From Komagataeibacter xylinus (GTDB lineage Bacteria > Pseudomonadota > Alphaproteobacteria > Acetobacterales > Acetobacteraceae), in NCBI RefSeq assembly GCF_009834365.1, contig NZ_CP041348.1, forward strand, positions 1,612,501-1,676,500: DNA of 64,000 nt. The letters run 5' to 3'. The notes under the pieces were generated by a model, which was not told the DNA's origin, did no database searches, and worked only from the letters and a program-made list of their open reading frames with translations. This document shows positions 48,836 to 57,552 of this stretch, in pieces (the stretch's first letter is position 1; each line of letters opens with the position of its first letter). The position numbers and the translations under genes were made by a program.

Positions 48836-50413
48836 TTAGCAGACAAGTGTGACAGTCACACGTAGTCCATGCGGGTGTCGGTTGCCTAGCCGGATATCGC
48901 CGCCAAGCCCCCAGATGATATTACGCGAGATGGACAGGCCGAGCCCCGTGCCGCCGGTTTCGCGGTTGCGGCTCTGTTCGGCGCGGACAAAGGGGTCGAA
49001 CATGCGCTCGAGGTCCTCGGTGGGCAGGCCGGGGCCATCATCCTCGATCAGGATGGTGACGGTGGATTCCGCGCCATCCTCGCCTGCCTTCTGGTGGGGT
49101 GGAAGCAGCACGATCCGCACGCCGCCGCCATATTTTATGGCGTTGGTCACGAGGTTGCTCAGCGCGCGCTTGAGCGCCATGGGGCGCGCGCGCACCAGCA
49201 CGTCGGGTATTTCGGATGAAAATGCGATGTTGTCAGCCGCATCGAGATAGGTCTCGGTGGCTTCATCGGCAATGGTCTGCAGCAGTGCGGTCAGGTTGAC
49301 CTGCCCCATCGGCTCGCGCTGCGAGGCGTCGCGGCCAAAGGCCAGGGTGGCGGCCACCATGGCTTCGAGTTCATCGAGGTCAGCGAGCATCTTGGCCCGC
49401 ATCTCGTCATCCTCGATGAATTCTGCGCGCAGCTTCAGGCGCGTGATCGGCGTGCGCAGGTCGTGGCCAATGGCGGTCAGCATCAGCGTGCGATCGGTCA
49501 GGTAGCGGCGGATGCGGTGCGCCATGGTGTTGAAGGCATGGGCGGCGCGCGCCACCTCGCTTGGCCCGTTCTCGGGCATGGGCGGGGCGTTGACGTTGCG
49601 GCCAAGCTCCTCGGCGGCGGCGCCGAGCGTGCTGACGGGCGCGATCAGCCTGCGCACGCCCCACAGGATCAGGATGCCGCCCGCGAAGGTCATGATGAGG
49701 AAGGCGATGGGGAAGGTTGGCGAGCGGAACAGGCTGGGCCGGGGCAGGATGTAATGGATCGTGACCCACCGCCGCTCATCGGGCAGCAGGAAGGCAACCG
49801 CCCGCCTGCGCCCCGATGCGGGCGAGATCAGCACCTGCTCGGGGCGCATGGATTGCGGCAGCGGCCCCATGCCGGGGTCGTTTTCCGGGCCGAATCCATG
49901 CGGGCCGCCGGGGCTGTCGGGGCCAAAGGGGCCACCCGGTCCGTGCGGGCCACCGTGGCTGAAGGGCACCGGCCCCATGTCATCGGACATGTGGCCGCCG
50001 TTCCACTCACCCGGTGGCATGTGGTGCTGGGAGCGGGGCGGCAGCGCCATGGCGTTGATCATGTCCGGCTCGGGGCCGGGGGTGAGGGTGATGTGCACGC
50101 TCTCAGGCAGGTGCAGGGCCGCAAGCTCGCGGTCACGGTCTGACGGCGCCGTCTCCACGATGGCGCGGTAATAGGTGAACATCTTGCTGCGCGCGCGCTC
50201 ATAGATCATGCGCTGGTCAAAATCGAACCGGTCCAGCGCGTGGATGGTCAGCCCGATGATCTGGATGATGCCCAGCCCCCCGATCAGCAGCAGCGTGGTG
50301 CGCGCGGCAAGCGACTGCGGCAGGATACGGCGCCACAGGCGCGGCCACGCACCTGGCGGTTTTTCCGCCGGTGGAGGGGCTGACAGGAAGGAGGAACCGG
50401 AGAACGGCTGCAT
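48836..50413 (-). CDS. Sensor histidine kinase (EnvZ/OmpR-type) with Gly/Pro/His-rich sensor insert
   Basis: A 525-residue inner-membrane kinase. TM1 is at about 38-58, the periplasmic sensor at 60-232, TM2 at 233-253 (AFLIMTFAGGILILWGVRR), then HAMP, the H-box IGHDLRTPITRLKLRAEF with His317, and an HATPase domain with NLVTNAIKYGG (N box), EDDGPGLP (G1) and GGTGLGLSIS (G2). Residues 129-188 in the sensor are unusually rich in Gly, Pro and His, with Met and Asp, and may bind metal. It is transcribed after the response regulator, nine bases from its stop, so the two form one operon. Confidence 0.93.
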   Translation of the reverse strand: MQPFSGSSFLSAPPPAEKPPGAWPRLWRRILPQSLAARTTLLLIGGLGIIQIIGLTIHALDRFDFDQRMIYERARSKMFTYYRAIVETAPSDRDRELAALHLPESVHITLTPGPEPDMINAMALPPRSQHHMPPGEWNGGHMSDDMGPVPFSHGGPHGPGGPFGPDSPGGPHGFGPENDPGMGPLPQSMRPEQVLISPASGRRRAVAFLLPDERRWVTIHYILPRPSLFRSPTFPIAFLIMTFAGGILILWGVRRLIAPVSTLGAAAEELGRNVNAPPMPENGPSEVARAAHAFNTMAHRIRRYLTDRTLMLTAIGHDLRTPITRLKLRAEFIEDDEMRAKMLADLDELEAMVAATLAFGRDASQREPMGQVNLTALLQTIADEATETYLDAADNIAFSSEIPDVLVRARPMALKRALSNLVTNAIKYGGGVRIVLLPPHQKAGEDGAESTVTILIEDDGPGLPTEDLERMFDPFVRAEQSRNRETGGTGLGLSISRNIIWGLGGDIRLGNRHPHGLRVTVTLVC

Positions 50414-50421
50414 GGGGCGGG

Positions 50422-51141
50422 TCAGCTGCGCTCGACCTCGGCTGCGAGCACGTAACCCCCGCCGCGCACCGTCTTGATCAGCTGCGCGTTGCGCCCGTTA
50501 TCCTCAAGCTTGCGGCGCAGGCGGCTGATGGCCACGTCGATGGCGCGGTCGAACGGACCGGCCTGCCGCCCGCGCAGCAGGTCGAACAGCATGTCGCGTG
50601 TCATGACCCGGTTGGCGCGGTCGAGCAGGGCGAGCAGCAGGTCGTATTCGCCGCCGGTCAGGGGCACTTCCACCCCTTCAGGGTTATGCAGCCGCCGCCG
50701 CCCGGTATCGAGCGACCAGCCCGCAAAGCGCAGCGTGTGCAGCACCGGCACGCTGCGCGGGTCCGGCGTGTCGCTCGCGCGGCGCAGCACGGCGCGGATG
50801 CGCGCGAGCAGTTCGCGCGGGTTGAAGGGCTTGGGCACGTAGTCATCCGCGCCCAGTTCAAGGCCGATGATGCGGTCTGTATCATCGCCCATGGCGGTCA
50901 GCATCACGATGGGCACGTTGGCCTGCGTGCGCAGCCAGCGCGAGATGTCCAGCCCGCTTTCGCCCGGCAGCATGAGGTCGAGGATGACGAGCTGGTAATG
51001 CCCTTCCCCCCACCGGCGGCGGGCTTCCTGCCCGTCACGCGCGGTGGTGACGCGCAGTTCGTTGCGTTCGAGGAAGCGTGCCAGCAGGTCACGGATCTCG
51101 CGGTCGTCATCGATGATGAGGATATGCGGCAGCGGGTTCAT
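50422..51141 (-). CDS. OmpR-family response regulator
   Basis: A 239-residue regulator. The receiver domain has IDDDRE (acidic pocket), the phospho-acceptor in LVILDLMLPGESG, TAMG and the conserved Lys in DDYVPKPFNPREL. The C-terminal winged helix (about 140-235) has LTGGEYDLLLALLDRANRVM and FDRAIDVAISRLRRKLED, ending GGGYVLA. The start is ATG 51141; the frame continues 16 codons upstream without conservation. It pairs with the kinase directly downstream. The target genes are not evident. Confidence 0.94.
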   Translation of the reverse strand: MNPLPHILIIDDDREIRDLLARFLERNELRVTTARDGQEARRRWGEGHYQLVILDLMLPGESGLDISRWLRTQANVPIVMLTAMGDDTDRIIGLELGADDYVPKPFNPRELLARIRAVLRRASDTPDPRSVPVLHTLRFAGWSLDTGRRRLHNPEGVEVPLTGGEYDLLLALLDRANRVMTRDMLFDLLRGRQAGPFDRAIDVAISRLRRKLEDNGRNAQLIKTVRGGGYVLAAEVERS

Positions 51142-51219
51142 GCGGTCTACTCTACACCATGGCGCGGGTGGCCGCACCCGGTGTTTCACTCCGTTTCAAA
51201 GGCTGTGACCGCAGCCTTT

Positions 51220-52242
51220 TCAGGCCAGCCAGGAGGGCACGGGCAGGTTCTTGCCGCGCAGGAATTCCGGGTTGAACAGCTTGGACTGGTAGCGCGCGCC
51301 GCCATCGCACAGGATGGTGACGATGCGGTGCCCCGGCCCCATGGCGCGGGCCACGCGGATGGCGGCGGCAATGTTGATGCCCGCCGACCCGCCAACCGAG
51401 AGCCCTTCATGGATCAGCAGGCTGTAGATCTGCTCCAGTGCCTCGGGGTCGGGGATGCGCACGGCATCATCGAAATGCAGCCCCTCGAGGTTGCCCGTCA
51501 CGCGCGACTGGCCGATGCCCTCGGTCACGGAAGACCCGCTGACCGAAAGATCGCCCGACTTCACCCAGCCATACAGGCCCGAGCCTTCGGGGTCGGCCAG
51601 CACGATGCGCGGGCGTGCCACGCCGGCCTTGCGGGCTTCATCCTCCAGCCCCAGCGTAACACCTGCCAGCGTGCCGCCGGTGCCGCACGAGCAGGTGAAG
51701 GCATCAAGCTTTCCGCCCATCTGCTGCCAGATCTCGGGGGCGGTGGTGTGGCGGTGGCCTTCGCGGTTGGCGGTGTTGTCGAACTGGTTGGCCCACACGC
51801 CGCCGGTCTCCTCGGCCAGGCGGCGCGAGACATGCACGTAGTTGCCCGGATCGCGGAAGGGCCTGGCGGGCACGAGCCGCAGGTCGGCCCCGATCATGCG
51901 CAGGAAGTCGATCTTCTCGCGGCTCTGGGTCTCGGGCATGACGATGATGGAGCGGTAGCCGCGCGCATTGGCCACGAGTGTGAGGCCAATGCCGGTATTG
52001 CCTGCCGTGCCCTCGACAATCGTGCCGCCGGGTTTGAGCGTGCCGCGGCGCTCGGCATCGTCGATGATGGCCAGCGCCGCGCGGTCCTTGACCGAGCCGC
52101 CGGGATTCATGAATTCCGCCTTGCCGTAGATCTCGCACCCCGTGATGTCCGACGCATGGCGCAGGCGGATCAGCGGCGTGTGGCCGATCGCGCCAGGCAT
52201 GTCAGCGCTGGGGGAGGAGACGGGATTTGCACTTTCGGCCAT
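51220..52242 (-). CDS. PLP-dependent cysteine synthase-family protein
   Basis: A 340-residue fold-type II PLP enzyme. The PLP Lys lies in NPGGSVKDRAALAII, the Asn loop is EGTAGNTGIGL, the phosphate loop is CSCGTGGTLAGVTLG and the Ser near the end of the site is GLSVGGSAGINIAAA. It is close to O-acetylserine sulfhydrylases (CysK) and to the cysteine synthase/cystathionine synthase group; the MPETQSREK segment and the sequence after it fit a CysK-like enzyme. The start is ATG 52242, with AAGG upstream. It is divergent from the rhodanese gene, which also handles sulfur. Confidence 0.88.
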   Translation of the reverse strand: MAESANPVSSPSADMPGAIGHTPLIRLRHASDITGCEIYGKAEFMNPGGSVKDRAALAIIDDAERRGTLKPGGTIVEGTAGNTGIGLTLVANARGYRSIIVMPETQSREKIDFLRMIGADLRLVPARPFRDPGNYVHVSRRLAEETGGVWANQFDNTANREGHRHTTAPEIWQQMGGKLDAFTCSCGTGGTLAGVTLGLEDEARKAGVARPRIVLADPEGSGLYGWVKSGDLSVSGSSVTEGIGQSRVTGNLEGLHFDDAVRIPDPEALEQIYSLLIHEGLSVGGSAGINIAAAIRVARAMGPGHRIVTILCDGGARYQSKLFNPEFLRGKNLPVPSWLA

Positions 52243-52388
52243 AAGGCAGCACCTTCGCTTGATCTGGGTCGTACCATGCGGCACGGCAGGCCGGATGGGG
52301 CCATGCAGTGCCTGTTGCATCCTTACTATCAGGAATGGGGCAGGGGTGGCATATCCCCCTGCACAGGTTTTTCCAGCCGAAAGGAAAC

Positions 52389-52802
52389 ATGATGATTGAC
52401 GATATCTCGCCCGCCGCCGCGTGGGCTGCAGTCAGCGGTCGCCCCAATGCCCATCTGGTGGATGTGCGGACCCCCATGGAGTGGGAGCATATCGGTGTGC
52501 CGGATCTTTCCAGCGCGGGGCGCGCGCTGGTGCGCGATAGCTGGCAACTGCCGCCTGCCGGCCAGGTCAACCCGGACTTCCTCACCACGCTTGAACAGGC
52601 CGGCATTGGCAAGACCGACGAGATCTATTTCATCTGCCGCTCCGGCGCGCGCAGCATGGCAGCTGCCCACGCGGCGTATGACGCGGGCTATCACAATGTT
52701 TTCAACGTGGCTGACGGATTCGAGGGGCCGGAAGACGCTACCGGCAGCCGCGGTCGCCTTGCAGGCTGGCAGGCATCCGAGCTGCCGTGGACGCGTGGCT
52801 GA
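52389..52802 (+). CDS. Rhodanese-domain protein
   Basis: A 137-residue single-domain rhodanese. The N-terminal strand LVDVRTPMEWEHIG and the active-site loop FICRSGARSMAAA with the persulfide-forming Cys are clear. It may transfer sulfane sulfur or detoxify cyanide; the exact acceptor is unknown. Two ATG codons are adjacent (52389 and 52392) after AAAGGAAAC. It is transcribed divergently from the cysteine synthase-type gene, which may point to a shared sulfur role (inference). A two-hairpin element follows. Confidence 0.9.
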   Translation: MMIDDISPAAAWAAVSGRPNAHLVDVRTPMEWEHIGVPDLSSAGRALVRDSWQLPPAGQVNPDFLTTLEQAGIGKTDEIYFICRSGARSMAAAHAAYDAGYHNVFNVADGFEGPEDATGSRGRLAGWQASELPWTRG

Positions 52803-52823
52803 GTGGCCGTGCGGGATTAAAGT

Positions 52824-52878
52824 AAAAGTTCCTGGGTGCCGCCTTTTTTCAAGAAGGCGGCATTTTTCTGAAACTTTT
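52824..52878 (+). repeat. Two-hairpin 3' element, copy 7
   Basis: It starts 21 bases past the rhodanese stop. The core is GGTGCCGCCTTTTTTC with AAGAAGGCGGCATT. The outer arms AAAAGTT (52824-52830) and AACTTTT (52872-52878) pair perfectly. The second inner hairpin is lost. Confidence 0.75.
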
Positions 52879-52895
52879 GCAACTTAAAGCCCGCT

Positions 52896-53789
52896 TTACT
52901 GGTCGGCCTGCGGCTCGTGGTCAGCATCGTAATGCACCTGCAGCACCACGCACCACGGGTAGCGGGGGTCGAGGCTTTTGCCATGGCTGTCGGTCAGGCG
53001 GCCATTGGGGCCTACGGGCACATGGGTCAGGGCCACGGCATCATCGATATTGCCGCCAATGATGCTGATCTCGTGGCCAAAGGGCGCATCATCATGCGCG
53101 CCTGCCACCACGATGCCGCAATGCGCGGGAAAGCCCTGCGGCGTGGGCAGGTCACGAAAGCGCACCGACTTGCTCGCCCCGCGCCCCACGCAGATCAGGT
53201 CGCCCGGTTTTGGCGCGTAACGGGCGGGATTGCGGGCCTTGACGCCCTTCTCCTGCCCTGATGCGGCAGCGTTGATATAGGTGGCGTGGTTGGGGGAATA
53301 GGCGAAGCGGTCATTCGCACCCGCCACCCGCATCACATACGAGATGAACGCCGCCGACCACGCATAATAACCATCATGCACGAAATCGGTGATGTGGCCG
53401 TTTGCATCATGCTTGCCATCCCATGAGGATTCGGTCTCGGCGGGGTCCTGGCCAATCCACCAGTATTCGCCCACGCGCTGCCACAATCCGGCCGTGCGCT
53501 CGGGCTTGACCACGGGCGTGGTCGGTTCGGGGCGCAGCAGCGGGTCATCATCATTGACCGGCTGGCCGAACAGCCGCCATTCGCGCAGCGCGATCGCCAC
53601 CACATCCTGCCGGTTGAAAGGCTCGTAGTTGCGGGTGGCGAAATCGGGCACGTGCGGGTTGACCGCCAGCGGCCCGGCCCCATTGGCGTATTGCGCGACC
53701 GGGGTGGTGGCCCGATGGGCCTGATTGGCCGGAGTATGCGCGCACGCAGCCAGCACGAGCAGGGGGGCGAGCAGGACTGTCTTGCGCAA
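52896..53789 (-). CDS. DUF2272-domain lipoprotein
   Basis: A 297-residue lipoprotein, assuming a TTG start at 53789 with GGAG seven bases upstream; this gives a short signal peptide (RKTVLLAPLLVLAAC) with lipobox LAAC. A longer frame to 54017 would bury the signal sequence. The C-terminal domain (about 100-290) has YYAWSAAFISYVMRVAG, FAYSPNHATYINAAA, KPGDLICVGRG and HCGIVVAG, the pattern of DUF2272, which resembles NlpC/P60 and CHAP amidases in layout but has Ser at the place where those have the Cys after Trp. The function is not known; a cell-wall role is likely from location. Confidence 0.8.
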   Translation of the reverse strand: MRKTVLLAPLLVLAACAHTPANQAHRATTPVAQYANGAGPLAVNPHVPDFATRNYEPFNRQDVVAIALREWRLFGQPVNDDDPLLRPEPTTPVVKPERTAGLWQRVGEYWWIGQDPAETESSWDGKHDANGHITDFVHDGYYAWSAAFISYVMRVAGANDRFAYSPNHATYINAAASGQEKGVKARNPARYAPKPGDLICVGRGASKSVRFRDLPTPQGFPAHCGIVVAGAHDDAPFGHEISIIGGNIDDAVALTHVPVGPNGRLTDSHGKSLDPRYPWCVVLQVHYDADHEPQADQ

Positions 53790-54046
53790 GGGGCACTCCG
53801 TAACAGGTAACGTGCCTCTACCCATACGGCGCGGACCGGCCTTGCGGAAGGGGTGCGCCCCTTCCTGGCCCGAAAAAGAACGCAACGCCGCCACGCGCTT
53901 CGTGTTGTGAAAGGGCAGGAGCAGGCGCGGGGCGTGCATGCGGCGGCTCCGTCGGGGCGGGTTAACGCCACGTGCCGCGCCGTGGCACACTATGTGTGGC
54001 GGTCCCCCCATCGCCACGACCGTTTTACCACAAGGGAGAGCATTTC

Positions 54047-55045
54047 ATGACGCAGGCGCCTGTTACGGAAACCATCCAGATCCGGGGGCTCAAACACCCC
54101 GTCTCGCGCATTGCGCTGGGCACATGGGCCATTGGCGGATGGATGTGGGGCGGCCCGGATGACCGCAATGCCATCGCCACCATTCACGAAGCCCTCGATC
54201 TGGGCATAACGCTGGTTGATACCGCGCCCGTTTACGGTTTTGGCCATTCGGAGGAGATCGTGGGCCAGGCCCTGGCCGGGCGACGCGATAAAGTGGCCAT
54301 TGCCACCAAGGTCGGCCTGGACTGGAAGGACGACCACAAGCCGTTCCGCAATGCCTCACCCGCGCGCATCCGCAAGGAAATCGAGGATTCGCTGCGCCGC
54401 CTGCGCACCGACTACATCGATCTCTATCAGGTGCACTGGCCCGATTCATCGGTGCCTATGGAAGAGACCGCCCGCACGCTCGAGGCCCTGGTGCGTGAAG
54501 GCAAGGTGCTGGCGCTGGGGGTGAGCAATTTCTCCATCGCCCAGATGGATGCCTTCCGGGAGTTCGCCCCGCTCTGTGCCGTGCAGCCGCCCTACAACCT
54601 GTTCGAGCGCGCAATGGAGCACGACATCCTGCCCTATGCCCGCCAGCATGACCTGGCCATCCTCGCCTATGGCCCGCTGTGCCGTGGGCTGCTGTCAGGC
54701 AAGATGACGGCGGAGACGAAATTCGGCGCTGATGACCTGCGCAGTGCCGACCCCAAATTCCAGGCTCCCCGCTTTGCGCATTACCTGCAGGCCGTGCGTG
54801 AACTGCAAGATTTTGCCCATGAAAAGCATGGCAAGTCGCTGCTTGCCCTGGCCATACGCTGGGTGCTGGATCAGGGACCGACCATTGCCCTGTGGGGCGC
54901 GCGCCGCCCCGACCAGATCGCCGCCGTGGCCGATGCAATGGGCTGGCACCTGAGTGCTGATGACCGGCGCGAGATCGATGCCATCCTGGCGCGCTGCATC
55001 CCCGACCCGGTCGGCCCCGGCTTCATGGCTCCTCCGGGTAGCTGA
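54047..55045 (+). CDS. Aldo/keto reductase
   Basis: A 332-residue TIM-barrel oxidoreductase. The catalytic tetrad can be seen: Asp in LVDTAPVYGFGHSEE, Tyr in the same segment, Lys in IATKVGLDW and His in LYQVHWPDSSV. The C-terminal NADPH site (LWGARRPDQIAAVAD) is present. The family reduces aldehydes and ketones with NADPH; this branch resembles YajO/Tas-like and pyridoxal/methylglyoxal-type reductases, so the substrate is open. The ATG at 54047 has AAGGGAGAG upstream. It is divergent from the DUF2272 gene. Confidence 0.92.
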   Translation: MTQAPVTETIQIRGLKHPVSRIALGTWAIGGWMWGGPDDRNAIATIHEALDLGITLVDTAPVYGFGHSEEIVGQALAGRRDKVAIATKVGLDWKDDHKPFRNASPARIRKEIEDSLRRLRTDYIDLYQVHWPDSSVPMEETARTLEALVREGKVLALGVSNFSIAQMDAFREFAPLCAVQPPYNLFERAMEHDILPYARQHDLAILAYGPLCRGLLSGKMTAETKFGADDLRSADPKFQAPRFAHYLQAVRELQDFAHEKHGKSLLALAIRWVLDQGPTIALWGARRPDQIAAVADAMGWHLSADDRREIDAILARCIPDPVGPGFMAPPGS

Positions 55046-55087
55046 CGGGTGCAGTCGGCCCCGTGTCCTGTGCCCCCTCCGCAGGGC

Positions 55088-55447
55088 TCAGGGGTCGACC
55101 TTGTCGCCCACGCTGGTGCTGTAGCGGGGGCGCCATACCCCGGACTCGACCATGCATTCGGAGAAGAAAGTTGTATGTGATGACCCGACCCATGTCTGGG
55201 CGCTGCCGCTGCCCGCGCTGCCCATGGCGCCTACGCCAGCCTTGCTCTGGCACCGCTGCGAGGCTGCTACGTAGCGGGGATCTTTCTCGCTCATGGCAGG
55301 CACGAAACCGCTGATATCGCCATAGGGTGAGTTGCCGTGCGGATGATGTTCGCGCACGTTGAAGTGGTGCGAACGGGCCTGTGCTCCCGCGGCCCCGACG
55401 GTGCCGAGGCACAGGCAGGCCAGCAGGATACGAATGCGCAGCAGCAT
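55088..55447 (-). CDS. Small exported protein, function unknown
   Basis: A 119-residue protein I do not recognise. Residues 1-24 form a signal peptide (LLACLCLGTVGAAGAQA). The mature part has a His-rich start (SHHFNVREHHPHGN), a Gly/Ser/Ala segment and two Cys (RCQ and SEC) that could form one disulfide. The start is ATG 55447; codons upstream to 55531 overlap the antiporter end and are not signal-like. It lies 56 bases after the CPA1 antiporter stop on the same strand, so they may share a transcript. Confidence 0.6.
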   Translation of the reverse strand: MLLRIRILLACLCLGTVGAAGAQARSHHFNVREHHPHGNSPYGDISGFVPAMSEKDPRYVAASQRCQSKAGVGAMGSAGSGSAQTWVGSSHTTFFSECMVESGVWRPRYSTSVGDKVDP

Positions 55448-55503
55448 GGGGTGGGTCCTCTTGCGGTTTTGGTCTGCCAGGGGTTCGGGTGGTGGCCCTT
55501 TTA

Positions 55504-57273
55504 TCAGTCTGTCAGGGCGGGTGCCATGCATGCCGTTTCAGGCAGGGCTGCGCCATCATGGGTGCTGGCGGGCGGAAGGCCATCGGGGCGGGGCAGGGAA
55601 CGCGCCTCGATCTGGAGTTCCTGCTCGATGAAATCAAGCTCCTGGTTGATGGTCAGCTCGGTCTCGTCATTGATGAGTTTCTGCACCACCCGCATGTGCA
55701 GCCGTTCGCGCATGTGGCGGATGAGGCGGAAGCGCAGCGCGAGTTCGGTCCGCTTTTCACGGATGGCGGTGGCGCGGATGCTGGCTTCCGCCGCGCGGGA
55801 ATTGTCCAGCCTGCGCAGCGTGTCCTGATATTCGTGCAGCAGGCGGCCAATGGCTTCCTGCTTGAGGTCCACGCTTTCCGAGCCATCGGGCATTGTGTCG
55901 AGTTCCTGCTGCGCCAGCACGGCCTGTTCGGCATGCAGGGCCTCGATGGCGGTCTGCGCCAGTTCGATGCGCATCATGTCCAGCTCGTGCAGGCTGGGGT
56001 CGTCCTCATCGGTGCTCATGCCATGCAGCAGCGGCGGAATGGCCACGCTCGCCAGCACCAGCGAGCAGATGATCACGCCCGCCGCCAGCGTGACCAGCAG
56101 GTCGCGGCCCGGAAAGCCGGGTCCTGCCAGCGTTGCCACCGGCAGCGACAGCACGGCCGCCAGCGTAATGGCCCCGCGCGTGCCCGCCACGGTCATGAGC
56201 AGCACGTTGCGTGCCGACGGGATGACCGTGTTGCGGTGGCGCAGATGGGCGAACAGCCGCCGGGCGGAAATGGAAATCCAGATCCACGCAAAGCGGATCA
56301 GGCTCATCATGAGCTGAATGCCCACGATGGCCAGGATCAGGAACCATGGCGAAATGCCGCCTGCGCGCGCAATGGCGGCCCCCCCGGTCACCAGATCCGG
56401 CAACTGCAGCCCCAGCAGCAGGAAGATCACGGCATTGAACGTGAAGTTCACCATGTCCCACACCGTGGTGGCCTTGAGGCGGGTTTCGGTGCGGGCCTCG
56501 TTCATCACGCCGGTGAACTTGACCGTCATGCCGCCCGCCACGGCGGCGAGAATGCCCGAGCACTGCACAGCATCGGCCAGCAGGTAGATGCCAAAGGGCA
56601 GCATCATGGCCAGCGTGATGTGGGTGGGCGGGTCGTCATAGCCGCGCACCAGCAGCATGTGCTCCGCCCGGCATGCCGCCCACGCCACGACAATACCGAT
56701 CACGATGCCGCCCGCTGCCATGAAGATGAAGCTGCCCAGCGCCTGCTGGAACGAGAACAGCCCCGTCATGGCCGCCGCCACCGCAAACTTGAAGCACACC
56801 AGCCCCGAGGCATCGTTGAGCAGCGCCTCGCCATGCAGAATATGCACCACGCGTGCGGGGGCCCGCCCGCCCTCGATCATGCTGCCCACCGAGACCGCAT
56901 CGGTAGGCGACATGACGGCGGCGAGCGCGAAGGCCGCGGGCAGCATGATGGGCGGAATGAGCCAGTGGATGAAGTAGCCGCAGGCCAGCGTGGTGAATAC
57001 CACCAGTCCCAGCGCCATCATGATGATGATGTTGCGCAGTTCACCAAACTCGCGCATCGGCATGCGGTAGGCATCGGCATAGAGCAGCGGCGGAATGAAC
57101 AGCAGCAGGAACATGTCGGGGTCGAAACCGATATTCAGCCCCGCAAGCGCCGCGATGGCGCCCACCGCAATCTGGATCAGCGGCAGGGGCACGGGAATGC
57201 GCCCCACGCGCGAAATCAGGCTGCTGATCCCGGTAACGGTCAGTAATGCAAGGGTGATGAAAACGGCATGCAT
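55504..57273 (-). CDS. CPA1-family Na+/H+ antiporter
   Basis: A 589-residue antiporter. About 12 membrane helices cover residues 1-415; the ion-binding region is ALNDASG-like (GEALLNDASGLVCFKFAV) with the Asn-Asp pair, preceded by AVMSPTDAVSVGSM and followed by VAGTRGAITLAAVLSLPV with a conserved Arg. A cytoplasmic tail of about 170 residues is rich in charged heptads (LRRLDNSRAAEASIRATAI) and is probably coiled coil. The exchange of sodium or potassium for protons would help pH control in an acid-producing organism. Confidence 0.92.
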   Translation of the reverse strand: MHAVFITLALLTVTGISSLISRVGRIPVPLPLIQIAVGAIAALAGLNIGFDPDMFLLLFIPPLLYADAYRMPMREFGELRNIIIMMALGLVVFTTLACGYFIHWLIPPIMLPAAFALAAVMSPTDAVSVGSMIEGGRAPARVVHILHGEALLNDASGLVCFKFAVAAAMTGLFSFQQALGSFIFMAAGGIVIGIVVAWAACRAEHMLLVRGYDDPPTHITLAMMLPFGIYLLADAVQCSGILAAVAGGMTVKFTGVMNEARTETRLKATTVWDMVNFTFNAVIFLLLGLQLPDLVTGGAAIARAGGISPWFLILAIVGIQLMMSLIRFAWIWISISARRLFAHLRHRNTVIPSARNVLLMTVAGTRGAITLAAVLSLPVATLAGPGFPGRDLLVTLAAGVIICSLVLASVAIPPLLHGMSTDEDDPSLHELDMMRIELAQTAIEALHAEQAVLAQQELDTMPDGSESVDLKQEAIGRLLHEYQDTLRRLDNSRAAEASIRATAIREKRTELALRFRLIRHMRERLHMRVVQKLINDETELTINQELDFIEQELQIEARSLPRPDGLPPASTHDGAALPETACMAPALTD

Positions 57274-57422
57274 CTGGCGTGGTCTTTTTTATAGTTCTAT
57301 TGCATTGCGGAAATACTTCATTTTGGCATGAATTAAAAATACAAAAGATGTTATTTTGAAGTTCCTGTTGTGTTATTTTCTTCTGCCAGCCATGCATGGA
57401 TCGAAGATTTCATCACCCTTCA

Positions 57423-57451
57423 TTGACCCTGCCTCCCCCACTTCCCATTAT
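57423..57451 (+). promoter_or_regulatory. Candidate promoter of cbpA-cbpM (sigma-32 or sigma-70 type)
   Basis: TTGACC (57423-57428), a 16-base C-rich gap and CCATTA (57445-57450) resemble an alphaproteobacterial heat-shock promoter. Read as TTGACC-N17-CATTAT it also fits sigma-70. It lies 102 bases before the GTG start. Confidence 0.4.
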
Positions 57452-57552
57452 TGAAGCATGAAGGGCCGCAAGGCTGTATTGATGGTGTTCAGGGGGCACG
57501 GGCGTGGCGCATGGCCGGGCAGGCCCATTCCTGACGGAGGGATGATTTTTAA

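Noticed and set aside
50371..52392. Plus-strand open frame of 673 codons
   Set aside because: It runs antisense to the response regulator and cysteine synthase genes, which have clear motifs; its product is rich in His, Ala and Gly with no domain.
55381..57246. Plus-strand open frame of 621 codons
   Set aside because: Antisense shadow of the CPA1 antiporter; very rich in His, Gln and Arg, a sign of reversed hydrophobic codons.
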